A stretch of 64,000 bases of DNA from DATKFM01 sp963810485 (GTDB lineage: Bacteria > Pseudomonadota > Alphaproteobacteria > Dongiales > Dongiaceae), in the NCBI GenBank assembly GCA_963810485.1, contig CAWENQ010000007.1, forward strand, positions 434,001 through 498,000, in the 5' to 3' direction. Position 1 is the first letter of the stretch, and each line of letters opens with the position of its first letter. This document shows, in pieces, positions 1-7,236 of the stretch. The position numbers and the translations under genes were made by a program. Under the pieces are notes generated by a model. That model was given only the letters and a program-made list of their open reading frames with translations, searched no databases and had not been told where the DNA came from.

Positions 1-249
1 ATGGGTGGGATCGAGGCCGATGAGCTTCGGCGCGATCTCCTTCAGGCCGGCGCGCACGCCCGCGGCATAGGCCGGCAGATAGGCGGGGCCGAGCGGGCAG
101 CATTCGCCATAGCCGGTGATGCCGGCATCGGTCTCCACGGCGACGACGGTGGAGTCGAAGGTCTCCACCGCATTGTCATTGGACCAGGCGTAGCGGCCCT
201 CCTTCAGCGGCAGGTCCACCTGGTAGGCAGTAATCTTGGTGATCTTCAT
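1..249 (-). CDS. Enolase-superfamily dehydratase/epimerase, N-terminal fragment (cut by window edge)
   Basis: The first 83 codons of a gene that runs off the left edge. The start MKITKITAYQVDLPLKEGRY and the following stretch ending in GYGECCPLGPAYLP are the N-terminal capping domain of the mandelate racemase / muconate lactonizing enzyme branch of the enolase superfamily. From memory this opening resembles cis-3-hydroxy-L-proline dehydratases and related proline-derivative enzymes, but the catalytic barrel lies outside the window, so the substrate cannot be read. It points away from the GntR gene, with a repeat element in the gap. The neighbouring DapA-family lyase, GntR/FCD regulator and Rieske oxygenase fit a hydroxyproline or betaine catabolic cassette. 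Family is fairly sure, substrate is inference. Confidence 0.72.
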   Translation of the reverse strand, partial: MKITKITAYQVDLPLKEGRYAWSNDNAVETFDSTVVAVETDAGITGYGECCPLGPAYLPAYAAGVRAGLKEIAPKLIGLDPTH

Positions 250-306
250 TCCGGTGTTTCCCCTGGGCGCGCTGACGCCGTTGTGTTGAATCGCTAAAGG
301 TCCAAA

Positions 307-495
307 CCGCCCTCCTTGAGGGGGCGGTCGGATCAGCTCGCGTAGCGAGGTGATCCGGGTGGGGGGTCTGCTCGGTGCTGAAGACCGTCACTGACATCAC
401 TTCCGAAATCACCGATCGCGTTTGATTTAGAGATACCCCCTTCTGACGCATCGCGCTGACGCGCGATGCGCCATCTTCCCCCTCAAGGGGTGAAG
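307..495. repeat. MITE-like intergenic repeat, copy 1
   Basis: Non-coding element in the gap between two genes. It starts with a hairpin (arms 307-315 and 320-327, loop TTGA), followed by a second stem-loop (arms 330-335 and 351-356 with an inner CTCG/CGAG stem) and then a GGTGGGGGGTCTG stretch. The far end mirrors this: a CCCCC run, a stem-loop with arms GCATCGCG and CGCGATGC (448-455, 462-469), then a terminal hairpin CCCCTCAAGGGG (479-490). Three other copies with the same layout are at about 2.3, 12.4 and 27.1 kb. Confidence 0.7.
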
Positions 496-543
496 ATTGG
501 GCTATCTGCAACAATTGCTCATGTTTCAATTTGTGAACTCCAA

Positions 544-1257
544 TCAGGCGCGCTTTTTCTTGCTGGCGTCTTGCGGCGGTTTTTCGCTGCGGCGGATGAC
601 CTCGGTGAGCGACGCGCCGGCATTGCGGATATGCTCTTCCAGCGCTCGGCAGGCGCCCGTCACATCACCCTTCTTGCAGAGCTTGACGATGTCGGCGTGC
701 TCGCGCTCGGCGCGGCTGCGGCCTTGCGTGAAGGAGATATGCATGCGGGTGTAGCGGTCGGCGTTCTGCAGCAGCGAGGCGACGATGGCGGCCGTGCGCG
801 GCTGATCGGCATGGCGATAGAGCAGCCCATGCAGCGCGGTGTTCAACTCGCCCCAGCGGCCCACATGATCGGCGCGCAGCTCGGCGCTGTATTCGTCGAG
901 GATAACGTCGATGGCGCGGTAATCTTCCGAGGTGAGTTTCGGCGCGGAGCTCGCCAGCAGGCGCGGCTCGAGCAGCGCGCGCAACTCGTAGATCTCCTCG
1001 ACCTCCGCCGCCGACAGCGCGGAGACGATGGCGCCGCGATGGGGATGGATGTTGACCAGCCCTTCGGCTTCCAACTGGAACAGCGCCTCGCGGATGGGGA
1101 TGCGGCTGATGCCGAACTCGGCGGCCAGCGCATCCTGCCGGAGCTGGAAGCCTTCCGGGAAATCGCCGTCGAGGATGCGGCGGCGCAGCTCCTCCGCCGC
1201 CGCTTCGACGCGGGTGCGGTGGCCGAGCTGGAATTTCTGCGCCGTGCGTTCCTGCAT
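544..1257 (-). CDS. GntR-family transcriptional regulator, FCD (FadR/HypR-type) subfamily
   Basis: A 237-residue regulator. The N-terminal winged helix-turn-helix includes EELRRRILDGDFPEG and the recognition part FGISRIPIREALFQLEAEGL. An all-helical FCD ligand-binding domain follows (EIYELRALLEPRLLASSAPK, then HADIVKLCKKGD). I chose the ATG at 1257 because the longer reading from 1317 would place the coding region across the palindromic operator; the chosen start has a weak purine-rich GGGG before it. It is divergent from the DapA-family gene across about 100 bp holding a perfect palindrome, the usual arrangement for a ligand-released repressor of the adjacent catabolic gene and itself. HypR, which controls hydroxyproline use in Sinorhizobium, is of this class; the effector here is inferred only. 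Confidence 0.9.
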   Translation of the reverse strand: MQERTAQKFQLGHRTRVEAAAEELRRRILDGDFPEGFQLRQDALAAEFGISRIPIREALFQLEAEGLVNIHPHRGAIVSALSAAEVEEIYELRALLEPRLLASSAPKLTSEDYRAIDVILDEYSAELRADHVGRWGELNTALHGLLYRHADQPRTAAIVASLLQNADRYTRMHISFTQGRSRAEREHADIVKLCKKGDVTGACRALEEHIRNAGASLTEVIRRSEKPPQDASKKKRA

Positions 1258-1297
1258 GCCTGACCCCAGGGAAAGCGGGCTTGCGTTTTCGGGTTTT

Positions 1298-1313
1298 ATA
1301 TTGTATACAATAT
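1298..1313. promoter_or_regulatory. Palindromic operator for the adjacent GntR regulator
   Basis: A perfect 16-bp palindrome ATATTGTATACAATAT lies 40 bp upstream of the gntR start and 49 bp upstream of the lyase start. The core TTGTATACAA fits the TTGT..ACAA half-site pattern of GntR/FCD regulators. It is AT-rich in a GC-rich background and centrally placed between divergent genes, so it is very likely the shared operator. Confidence 0.75.
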
Positions 1314-1361
1314 CCATCTGGACGGATTTGTCAACGGTTTCAAGCCTGGAGGGAGCACAAA

Positions 1362-2294
1362 ATGGCCAAGCATGTCGCCTGGGAAGGCGTTTTTCCCGCC
1401 GTCACCACCCAGTTCCGCAGCGATTTCAGCATCGATTATGACGCGACATCAAAGGTGATCGACGCACTGATCCGCGACGGCGTGTCCGGCCTGATTCTTT
1501 GTGGAACGGTAGGCGAAAACAACTCACTCGCCCGCGACGAGAAGATCAAGATGATGGAGATGGCCAAGTCCGCCGCGAAGGGCCGCGTGCCCGTGGTGGT
1601 GGGCGTCGCCGAGTACACGACGGAACTTGCGTCGGGCATCGCCAAGGAAGTGGCGCGCGTGGGCCTCGATGGGCTGATGCTGCTGCCGGCGATGGTCTAC
1701 TCCGCCAAGCCGCGGGAGACCCTGGCCCATTTCCGCGGCGTCGCCAAGGCGACCGACCTGCCGATCATGCTCTACAACAATCCGCCGATCTATCGCACCG
1801 ACGTGACACCGGAGATGCTGGCCTCGCTCGCCGATGTGGACACCATCGTCTGCTTCAAGGAGTCCTCGGGCGACACCAGGCGCTTCATCGATCTCAAGGC
1901 GATGACCGGCGACCGCTTCATTCCCTTCTGCGGCCTCGACGACGTGGTGGTGGAGTCGGTGGTGATGGGCGCGGTGGGCTGGGTGTCCGGCCTGTCGAAC
2001 GCTTTCCCGATCGAGGGCGAGACGCTGTTCCGCCTGGCGCGCCAGGGCCGGATGGAGGAGACGATGCCGCTCTATGAGTGGTTCATGCCCCTGCTGCATC
2101 TCGACGCGCGCTCCGACCTCGTGCAGTGCATCAAGCTGTGCGAGCACATCGTGGGCCGGGGCACGCACCTGACCCGCCCGCCGCGGCTGGCGCTCGAGGG
2201 CGCCGAGAAGGCCGAGGTCGAGGCGATCATGAAGAAGGCGCTGGCTAACAGGCCGAAGCTGCCGGATGTCGGCCTGAAGCGCGCGGCGGCGTAG
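1362..2294 (+). CDS. DapA/N-acetylneuraminate lyase-family Schiff-base enzyme (HypD-like candidate)
   Basis: A 310-residue TIM-barrel protein of the dihydrodipicolinate synthase family. Visible landmarks are the pyruvate-binding loop GTVGEN (residues 48-53, GTTGE in DapA), the catalytic tyrosine in MLYNNPP (Y138) and the Schiff-base lysine in CFKESSG (K166). The start is set by a strong GGAGGGA ribosome-binding site. True DapA normally sits with biosynthetic genes; this one is divergent from a GntR/FCD regulator and near an enolase-superfamily gene. Members used in hydroxyproline catabolism deaminate 1-pyrroline-4-hydroxy-2-carboxylate (HypD), which would fit, but keto-acid aldolase or dehydratase roles remain possible. 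Family certain, reaction inferred. Confidence 0.85.
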   Translation: MAKHVAWEGVFPAVTTQFRSDFSIDYDATSKVIDALIRDGVSGLILCGTVGENNSLARDEKIKMMEMAKSAAKGRVPVVVGVAEYTTELASGIAKEVARVGLDGLMLLPAMVYSAKPRETLAHFRGVAKATDLPIMLYNNPPIYRTDVTPEMLASLADVDTIVCFKESSGDTRRFIDLKAMTGDRFIPFCGLDDVVVESVVMGAVGWVSGLSNAFPIEGETLFRLARQGRMEETMPLYEWFMPLLHLDARSDLVQCIKLCEHIVGRGTHLTRPPRLALEGAEKAEVEAIMKKALANRPKLPDVGLKRAAA

Positions 2295-2333
2295 GGTACG
2301 GATTCCGACTTGGACTTCATCACCATGTGTCTT

Positions 2334-2514
2334 CCTCCCCCCTTGAGGGGGAGGTGGATCATCGAGCATCGCGAGAGGTCCAGGAGGGGGGTATGTCGGA
2401 GCCGGAAGCAGCCGGTGAAATCCGAATCGAGCCTGCAAGGATGCCACCAAGACTCGACCAGACCCCCCCACCCGCTCGCTTTGCTCGCGAGCCTCTCCCC
2501 CTCAAGGGGGGAGG
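2334..2514. repeat. MITE-like intergenic repeat, copy 2
   Basis: Fills the gap between two convergent genes. It begins with a hairpin (CCTCCCCC 2334-2341 / GGGGGAGG 2347-2354) and ends with a matching hairpin (CTCCCCC 2495-2501 / GGGGGAG 2507-2513, loop TCAAG). A GGAGGGGGG run near the left end is answered by CAGACCCCCCCACCCG near the right end, with the small palindrome GCTCGCGAGC (2483-2492) inside the right arm. Same layout as copies 1, 3 and 4; it could also act as a bidirectional transcription barrier. Confidence 0.72.
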
Positions 2515-2562
2515 TTTGATTCCTGAGAATGGATTCGAGAATATCCTATGCTGACACTCCGC

Positions 2563-3697
2563 CTAGAGCCCCACCGCCTGCGCCACCAGGCGGTGGAAGT
2601 GATGCACCGCCTGTTCGGTGATGACGCTCCCGGCGGGATCGGCGACGAAGCGGCCCTGGCTGTAGCCTCGTGACGCCAAGCCACGCTGCACGGATTCGCA
2701 GAGTGCCACATCCTCGGGGTTGAGGATGTTTCGGCTGTATTCGATGCGCGCATTGTCCTCCGCTGGGAACTCGTTCCCCGGCACGGCATAGCGGTCGCCA
2801 TGGGTGACTGTGACTCCAGGTTCGCTGGGCATGTAGCTGAACACGCCGACCGCCGGCGATCCCGGCAGGACGTTGAAGGTGGTGGTCGGCCAGAGCCACC
2901 AGAACAGCGCCCGCTGTTCCGGCGCATTGCGGCGCAACGGGTAGGCCTTGTTGTCGTGTTTGCCGACCACACCCTTCTGGCTCGACCAGAGCCCGGACGC
3001 CGCGGTCTTGTAGCTGTCCATCGACACCAGGTCGGCGAAGGCCGGGTGCGCCGGCGCGCAATGATAGCATTCGAGATAGTTGTCGACCGCGACCTTCCAG
3101 TTACAGGCCATCCGCCAGTTCGGATAGTTGGTGACGGCGATCATCCCGTCCTGCAGCACCTCGTCCCTTAGTTCCTGCGCCAGATCGCTTGCCTGTTCCG
3201 ACAGCGGCACGGCGTTGTCATCCAGCGTGAAGAAGACGAAGTGATCGGCGAAGACCTCGATGCGCACCGGCTTGAGATGAAACTCGTCTGATCGGAAATC
3301 GGTCGATGTTCTCGGTGCCCCGCGCCGAGCGGAGCCGGCCGTCGGCATGGTAGGACCAGGCGTGATAGGGACAGGTGATCACCTTGGCGCAGCCGCGGCC
3401 CTTCAGCAGCTCATGGGCGCGATGCTGGCAGACATTGTAGAAGCCGCGCAGCTCGCCGTCCTTGCCCCGGATGACGATGATGTTCTGATCGAGGAGGCCG
3501 GCCGTGATATAGTCGCCGGCTTTGGCCAGGGCCGAGAGCGGACCGGCATAATGCCAGCCACGATCGAAGATCGCCGTCCGCTCGCGCTCGAACAGCTCGG
3601 CATCCGTGTACGCCCAGCCCGGCAGCGTATGGGATTTCGCAGGATCGGCGTGCAGCGGCGTCATGGCCTGGCCGTTGCTGGCTCTCGTTTGTCCCAT
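2563..3697 (-). CDS. Rieske non-heme iron oxygenase, alpha subunit (frameshifted in this sequence)
   Basis: Aromatic-ring-hydroxylating-dioxygenase type alpha subunit, about 377 residues once one extra base near 3301 is removed. The N-terminal part has the Rieske [2Fe-2S] ligands CQHRAH and CPYHAWSYH. The C-terminal catalytic domain has the mononuclear iron site in DNYLECYHCAPAHPAF. The start has a GGGAG ribosome-binding site. Single-subunit proteins of this size include glycine-betaine, carnitine and stachydrine monooxygenases that N-demethylate quaternary amines; that role would match the neighbouring proline-type genes but is not proven. No partner reductase is visible in the window. Both halves overlap in correct order and remain conserved, so the break looks like a sequencing insertion rather than a decayed gene. 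Confidence 0.82.
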
Positions 3698-3759
3698 GTT
3701 GCTCTCCCGTTTTGCGCAACTCTAGCGTAGCGGCGCCGGGAGGGCCAGACGGCCAAAGT

Positions 3760-4182
3760 CTAGTTCAAGAGCCCCTTGATCGATTCCAGAAATCGCAGCG
3801 CCGAAATCGGCTTTGGCATGTAGGCATCGCAACCCGCGTCGAGAATCCTCTTATCGTCGCCCTTCATGGCGAACGCGGTGACTGCGATGACCGGGATGGT
3901 CTTGAGATCGTCGTCTTCCTTGAGGGAACGCGTGACATCCAGCCCCGAAAGGCCGCCCGGCAGTTGCACGTCCATGACGATCAAATCGGGATGATGCTCT
4001 CGCGTCAGCTGAAGGCCTGCGCTGCCATCCGATGCCCGCAACACCTTATATCCGTGCGCCGACAGCAGGTCGTTGAAGAGCTTCATATTGAGCTCGTTGT
4101 CCTCAACGACGAGGATTGTCTTGGTTAATGCTTCATGTCCGATAGGTGATTCAACGCCAGCATCAGAAAGAGCCACGTGCAC
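3760..4182 (-). CDS. divK: Single-domain response regulator, DivK-like
   Basis: A 140-residue receiver domain without an output domain. Acidic-pocket residues are in ILVVEDNELNMKLFNDLL, the phospho-acceptor aspartate is in LIVMDVQLP, the switch threonine in VTAFAM and the conserved lysine in YMPKPIS. The ELNMKLFNDLL helix and the AKGD-type segment (AMKGDDKRILDAGCDAYMPKP) are typical of DivK, the alphaproteobacterial cell-cycle regulator acting with PleC/DivJ upstream of CtrA. The first 20 residues are not conserved and the real start may be internal. Its usual neighbour pleD is absent; it sits alone among catabolic genes. Receiver assignment certain, DivK orthology probable. Confidence 0.82.
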   Translation of the reverse strand: MHVALSDAGVESPIGHEALTKTILVVEDNELNMKLFNDLLSAHGYKVLRASDGSAGLQLTREHHPDLIVMDVQLPGGLSGLDVTRSLKEDDDLKTIPVIAVTAFAMKGDDKRILDAGCDAYMPKPISALRFLESIKGLLN

Positions 4183-4474
4183 ACCTTAAAGCTGTTGCCC
4201 AAATCATGTGGTTTTGCCGGGACATAGCCCGGCTGCTCACATGATCCGCAATCGTATCAATTACCTCTTAAAAATTCGCAAACTTCAAATGAGAACGGCC
4301 GGCCGGGTTCCCGGCATGCCGGAACGCGTTCCCAATCGATGGTGGGGCCGGCGCCGGAGATTGCATGGCCGGGGCGATGCAGCGCTGCGATGGACTCGCA
4401 AATCCTGTGCGAATACAGTCTCATCCACAGGGCACTCCGAAGATCATGGCGAGGGCTGAGCAGGGGGACTCTTC
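4183..4474. other. Divergent intergenic region between divK and the second DapA-family gene
   Basis: About 290 bp without a convincing gene. It must hold the promoters of both divergent genes. There is a short GC-rich inverted repeat around 4299-4322 (GGCCGG..CCGGCATGCCGG) but no recognisable RNA or repeat copy. I see nothing further. Confidence 0.5.
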
Positions 4475-5363
4475 GTGGCTTATACTTCATTCCATGGCGT
4501 TTTCCCCTATCTTGTCTCCCCCGTGAGTTCCTCGGGCGAGATCATCGGCGACGTACTCCATCGCCTCTGCAAGGACCTGATTGCGGCCGGCGTGCATGGA
4601 CTGACTCCGTTGGGCTCGACCGGCGAATTCGCCTATCTCACCTGGCCACAACGCCGGCGGGTCGTCGAGATCGTCGCCGGCGCCGCGGAAAGCCGGGTTC
4701 CGGTCGTCGCCGGTGTCGCCGCGACGACGATTGCCGATGCCGTTTTCCAGGCGCGCGAGATGCAGGCAATAGGCTGCGACGGCATCCTGGCGATTCTGGA
4801 AGCCTACTTCCCGATTCTCCGATGATGGCGTCTATGCGTATTTCAAAGCCATTGCGGAATCGGTCACGTTGCCGGTCGTTCTGTACACCAACCCGAATTT
4901 TCAGCGTTCCGATCTCACGCTTCCGGTCATTGATCGCCTGAGCCGGATTGAGAATATCCGCTATATCAAGGATGCGTCCTTCAATACCGGGCGCCTGCTT
5001 TCCATCATCAATCGCGTTGAGGGACGAATGGATGTGTTTGCCGCCTCGTCGCATATCCCCGCATGCGTCATGATGATTGGCGGCAAAGGATGGATGGCCG
5101 GGCCGGCCTGCATCGTACCGAAGCAGAGCGTCGAACTTTATGAACGCTGCCGCCGCGGTGAGTGGGATTCGGCGATGGAATTGCAGCGCCGGCTTTGGAA
5201 CATCAACCAGGTCTTCGCGAAGTACAATCTTTCTGCCTGCATCAAGGGCGGACTTGAGCTGCAAGGCTATGCGGTCGGCAATCCACTCGCGCCGCAGACG
5301 CCGCTTTCGCCTGAGGGCATCGAGGAAGTGCGCCTTGCCCTGAGCAAACTGGGTGCACTCTAG
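4475..5363 (+). CDS. Second DapA-family Schiff-base lyase (frameshifted in this sequence)
   Basis: About 295 residues after removing one extra base near 4814. Starts with GTG behind an AGGGGGA ribosome-binding site. It carries the family loop as GSTGEF, the catalytic tyrosine in VVLYTNPNF and the Schiff-base lysine in IRYIKDAS, so it should be catalytically competent. It is clearly diverged from the first DapA-family gene at 1.4-2.3 kb, so the pair are unlikely to be recent duplicates and may act on different 2-keto acid substrates. It is followed by an amidinotransferase-like gene on the same strand 140 bp later. Substrate unknown. Confidence 0.8.
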
Positions 5364-5503
5364 CGACCCGGCATCCATGAATTCCAATGCCGGGCATGGA
5401 GACAAGGCGGCATACTGCGAATCAAGATGTCGCCCGGCATTGTCGAACCCGCCTCCCGGCGACTAATCTGGCCGCAACAAAAACCAACCAACGGGAGACC
5501 GAC

Positions 5504-6455
5504 ATGGCGAGAACTGAAAGCGGCGCCGGCCAGCCGCCGCTGCAGGCGCGGGTGGAAGGCGGCGGGACGCCGCGGATGACCGACTGGGTGATGAAGTCGG
5601 AGACCGGTCTGCTGAAGGATGTGCTGCTGGGGCCGGCGGAAAGCTTCCGCTGGATGGGCGAGGAGAACGCGGCCTATTCGTCCCTGGTGCGCGATACGAT
5701 CCGCCGCGGCTACAAGTTCGACAAGCAGGTGGCGATGCGGCAGCACCGGGAGATGGTGGACGCCTATGAGGATGCGGGTGTGACCTGCCATTTCCTGCCG
5801 GTGGACATGAACAACCCCTATCAGGTCTATGCGCGCGACTTCGAGCTTCATGACGCCCTATGGCGCGGTCATCTGCCAGCTCGCCAATCCGCGCCGGCGC
5901 GGCGAATATGCCAGTGCGCTGCGCTTCTATCTCGCCAACGACATCCCGATCTACGACATGGTCAGCGCCGGCAATTTCGAGGGCGGCGATTTCAACATCA
6001 TCCGGGATGGGGCGGCGCTGATCGGCTATACCGACTCTCCGCTCGCGAAGAGGTGGCGGCGCGGCAGATCGCCGACTGGTTCGCCAAGGAAGGCTGGGAA
6101 ATCAAATACGCGCCGATCGACCAGTTCTATGTCCATATCGACCTGATGGTCTGCATGCTGAACGAGCATTGCGCGGCGGTATGCCTGGAGACCACGGAGG
6201 ACGACGTCGTCGACTGGCTGAAGGCGAAGAAGATCGAGATCATCCCGGCCAGCTTCAAGGAGACCATGGCCTGGGCTGCAACGTGGTGGCCCTGGGCCAG
6301 GACCGCGTGCTGTCGACCGCTGGGGGCCGCGGACCTGAACGGCAAGATGCGGGCGGCCGGGCTTCAAGGTCTATGACCCGGACATGACCATGTTCACCCG
6401 GGCCGGCGGCGGCGTTCACTGCATGTGCCAGCCGCTGCGGCGCGAGGCGGCCTAA
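5504..6455 (+). CDS. Amidinotransferase / arginine deiminase superfamily enzyme (several frameshifts)
   Basis: About 316 residues after correcting five single-base indels (near 5840, 6040, 6269, 6323 and 6360; three insertions, two deletions). The pieces in order read VYARD, then SAGNFEGGDFNII, DQFYVHIDLMVCML and a C-terminal GGGVHCMCQPLRRE. This is the guanidino-group-modifying pentein fold: the acidic FEGGDF and FYVHID segments and a late cysteine nucleophile are as in arginine deiminase, dimethylarginine dimethylaminohydrolase and glycine amidinotransferase. The substrate is therefore likely an arginine or guanidino derivative. It starts at 5504 behind CGGGAGA and ends at a clear terminator. 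The break density is the highest in the window and looks like sequence error. Confidence 0.75.
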
Positions 6456-6485
6456 GGACTGGCGGCTGCCTGCAGATTAGGCATT

Positions 6486-6521
6486 CCGGCCCGTCCCGGG
6501 TGGGGCGGGCCGGTTTCGTTT
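6486..6521 (+). terminator. Rho-independent terminator after the amidinotransferase gene
   Basis: Stem CCGGCCCG (6486-6493) pairs with CGGGCCGG (6506-6513) around a 12-nt loop and is followed by the T-rich run TTTCGTTT. It lies 30 bp after the stop codon and before the TRAP genes. Confidence 0.75.
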
Positions 6522-6654
6522 GTCCGGCGTTTCCAGCATAAAAACCGGCCTCCCGACCAAAAGCGGGTTACGCTGCCGCCCGACTTGCGGCTAGAGTGCG
6601 GCCATAAGCCCGGCAAACGGGCGGTCTGGGATACGTCTTGAGGGGAGGCACTCC

Positions 6655-7206
6655 ATGGCTCCGTTCCTGAGCCTGAGCCGCGCCATCGACGCGGTCACGG
6701 CATTCGTCGGCCGTTGGATCTATTGGCTCATCCTGGCCGCGGTCCTGGTCAGCGCCGGCAACGCCATCATCCGCAAGCTGTTCGACATGAGCTCAAACGC
6801 CTGGCTGGAGCTGCAATGGTATCTGTTCGGCGCGGTGTTCATGCTGGCCGCGGCCTATACCCTGCAGCGCAACGAGCATATCCGCATCGACATCATCTCC
6901 AACATGCTGTCGCAGCGGGCGCGCAACTGGATCGACATCGTCGGCCATGTGCTGTTCCTGCTGCCGTTCTGCGCGCTGATGATCTACGAGATTTATCCCT
7001 GGGTGCGGAACAGCATCACCTCGGGCGAGATGTCCGGCAGCGCCGGCGGGCTGATCCTCTGGCCGCCACGGCTCTGCCTGCTGATCGGCTTCGGGCTGCT
7101 GTTCCTTCAGGGCGTCTCCGAACTGATCAAGCGCATTGCCGTGATGCGCGGGCTCATTCCGGATCCCCATGCCGGGCAACCCTCGGCCCATGCCCATGTC
7201 GAATAG
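6655..7206 (+). CDS. dctQ: TRAP transporter small permease subunit (DctQ family)
   Basis: A 183-residue inner-membrane protein with four hydrophobic segments: WIYWLILAAVLVSAG, LFGAVFMLAAAYTLQ, HVLFLLPFCALMIYEIY and CLLIGFGLLFLQGVSEL. The motif following the second segment, QRNEHIRIDI, is the hallmark of DctQ proteins. It pairs with the large permease DctM encoded 30 bp downstream to form the membrane part of a secondary tripartite transporter driven by sodium ions. The start has an AGGGGAGG ribosome-binding site. The length is typical. The cognate binding protein is probably the convergent TakP-like gene, which suggests a 2-keto acid or related carboxylate substrate. Confidence 0.9.
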   Translation: MAPFLSLSRAIDAVTAFVGRWIYWLILAAVLVSAGNAIIRKLFDMSSNAWLELQWYLFGAVFMLAAAYTLQRNEHIRIDIISNMLSQRARNWIDIVGHVLFLLPFCALMIYEIYPWVRNSITSGEMSGSAGGLILWPPRLCLLIGFGLLFLQGVSELIKRIAVMRGLIPDPHAGQPSAHAHVE

Positions 7207-7236
7207 CCTGAACGCGCGGGCGCGGAGCCAGCAATC

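Noticed and set aside
307..327. Outer hairpins of the repeat elements as ordinary rho-independent terminators
   Set aside because: They lack T runs and occur at both ends of each element in mirrored order, also upstream of genes, so a repeat family explains them better; a secondary barrier effect remains possible.
1362..2294. True dapA (lysine biosynthesis)
   Set aside because: Context with a GntR/FCD regulator and palindromic operator is catabolic, and the pyruvate loop is GTVGEN instead of GTTGE.
307..2514. CRISPR array based on repeated hairpin sequences
   Set aside because: Copies are kilobases apart, lack regular spacers and no cas genes are present.
4170..4180. CACGTG near 4174 as a third parS site
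   Set aside because: The flanks do not match TGTTTCACGTGAAACA beyond the central core.
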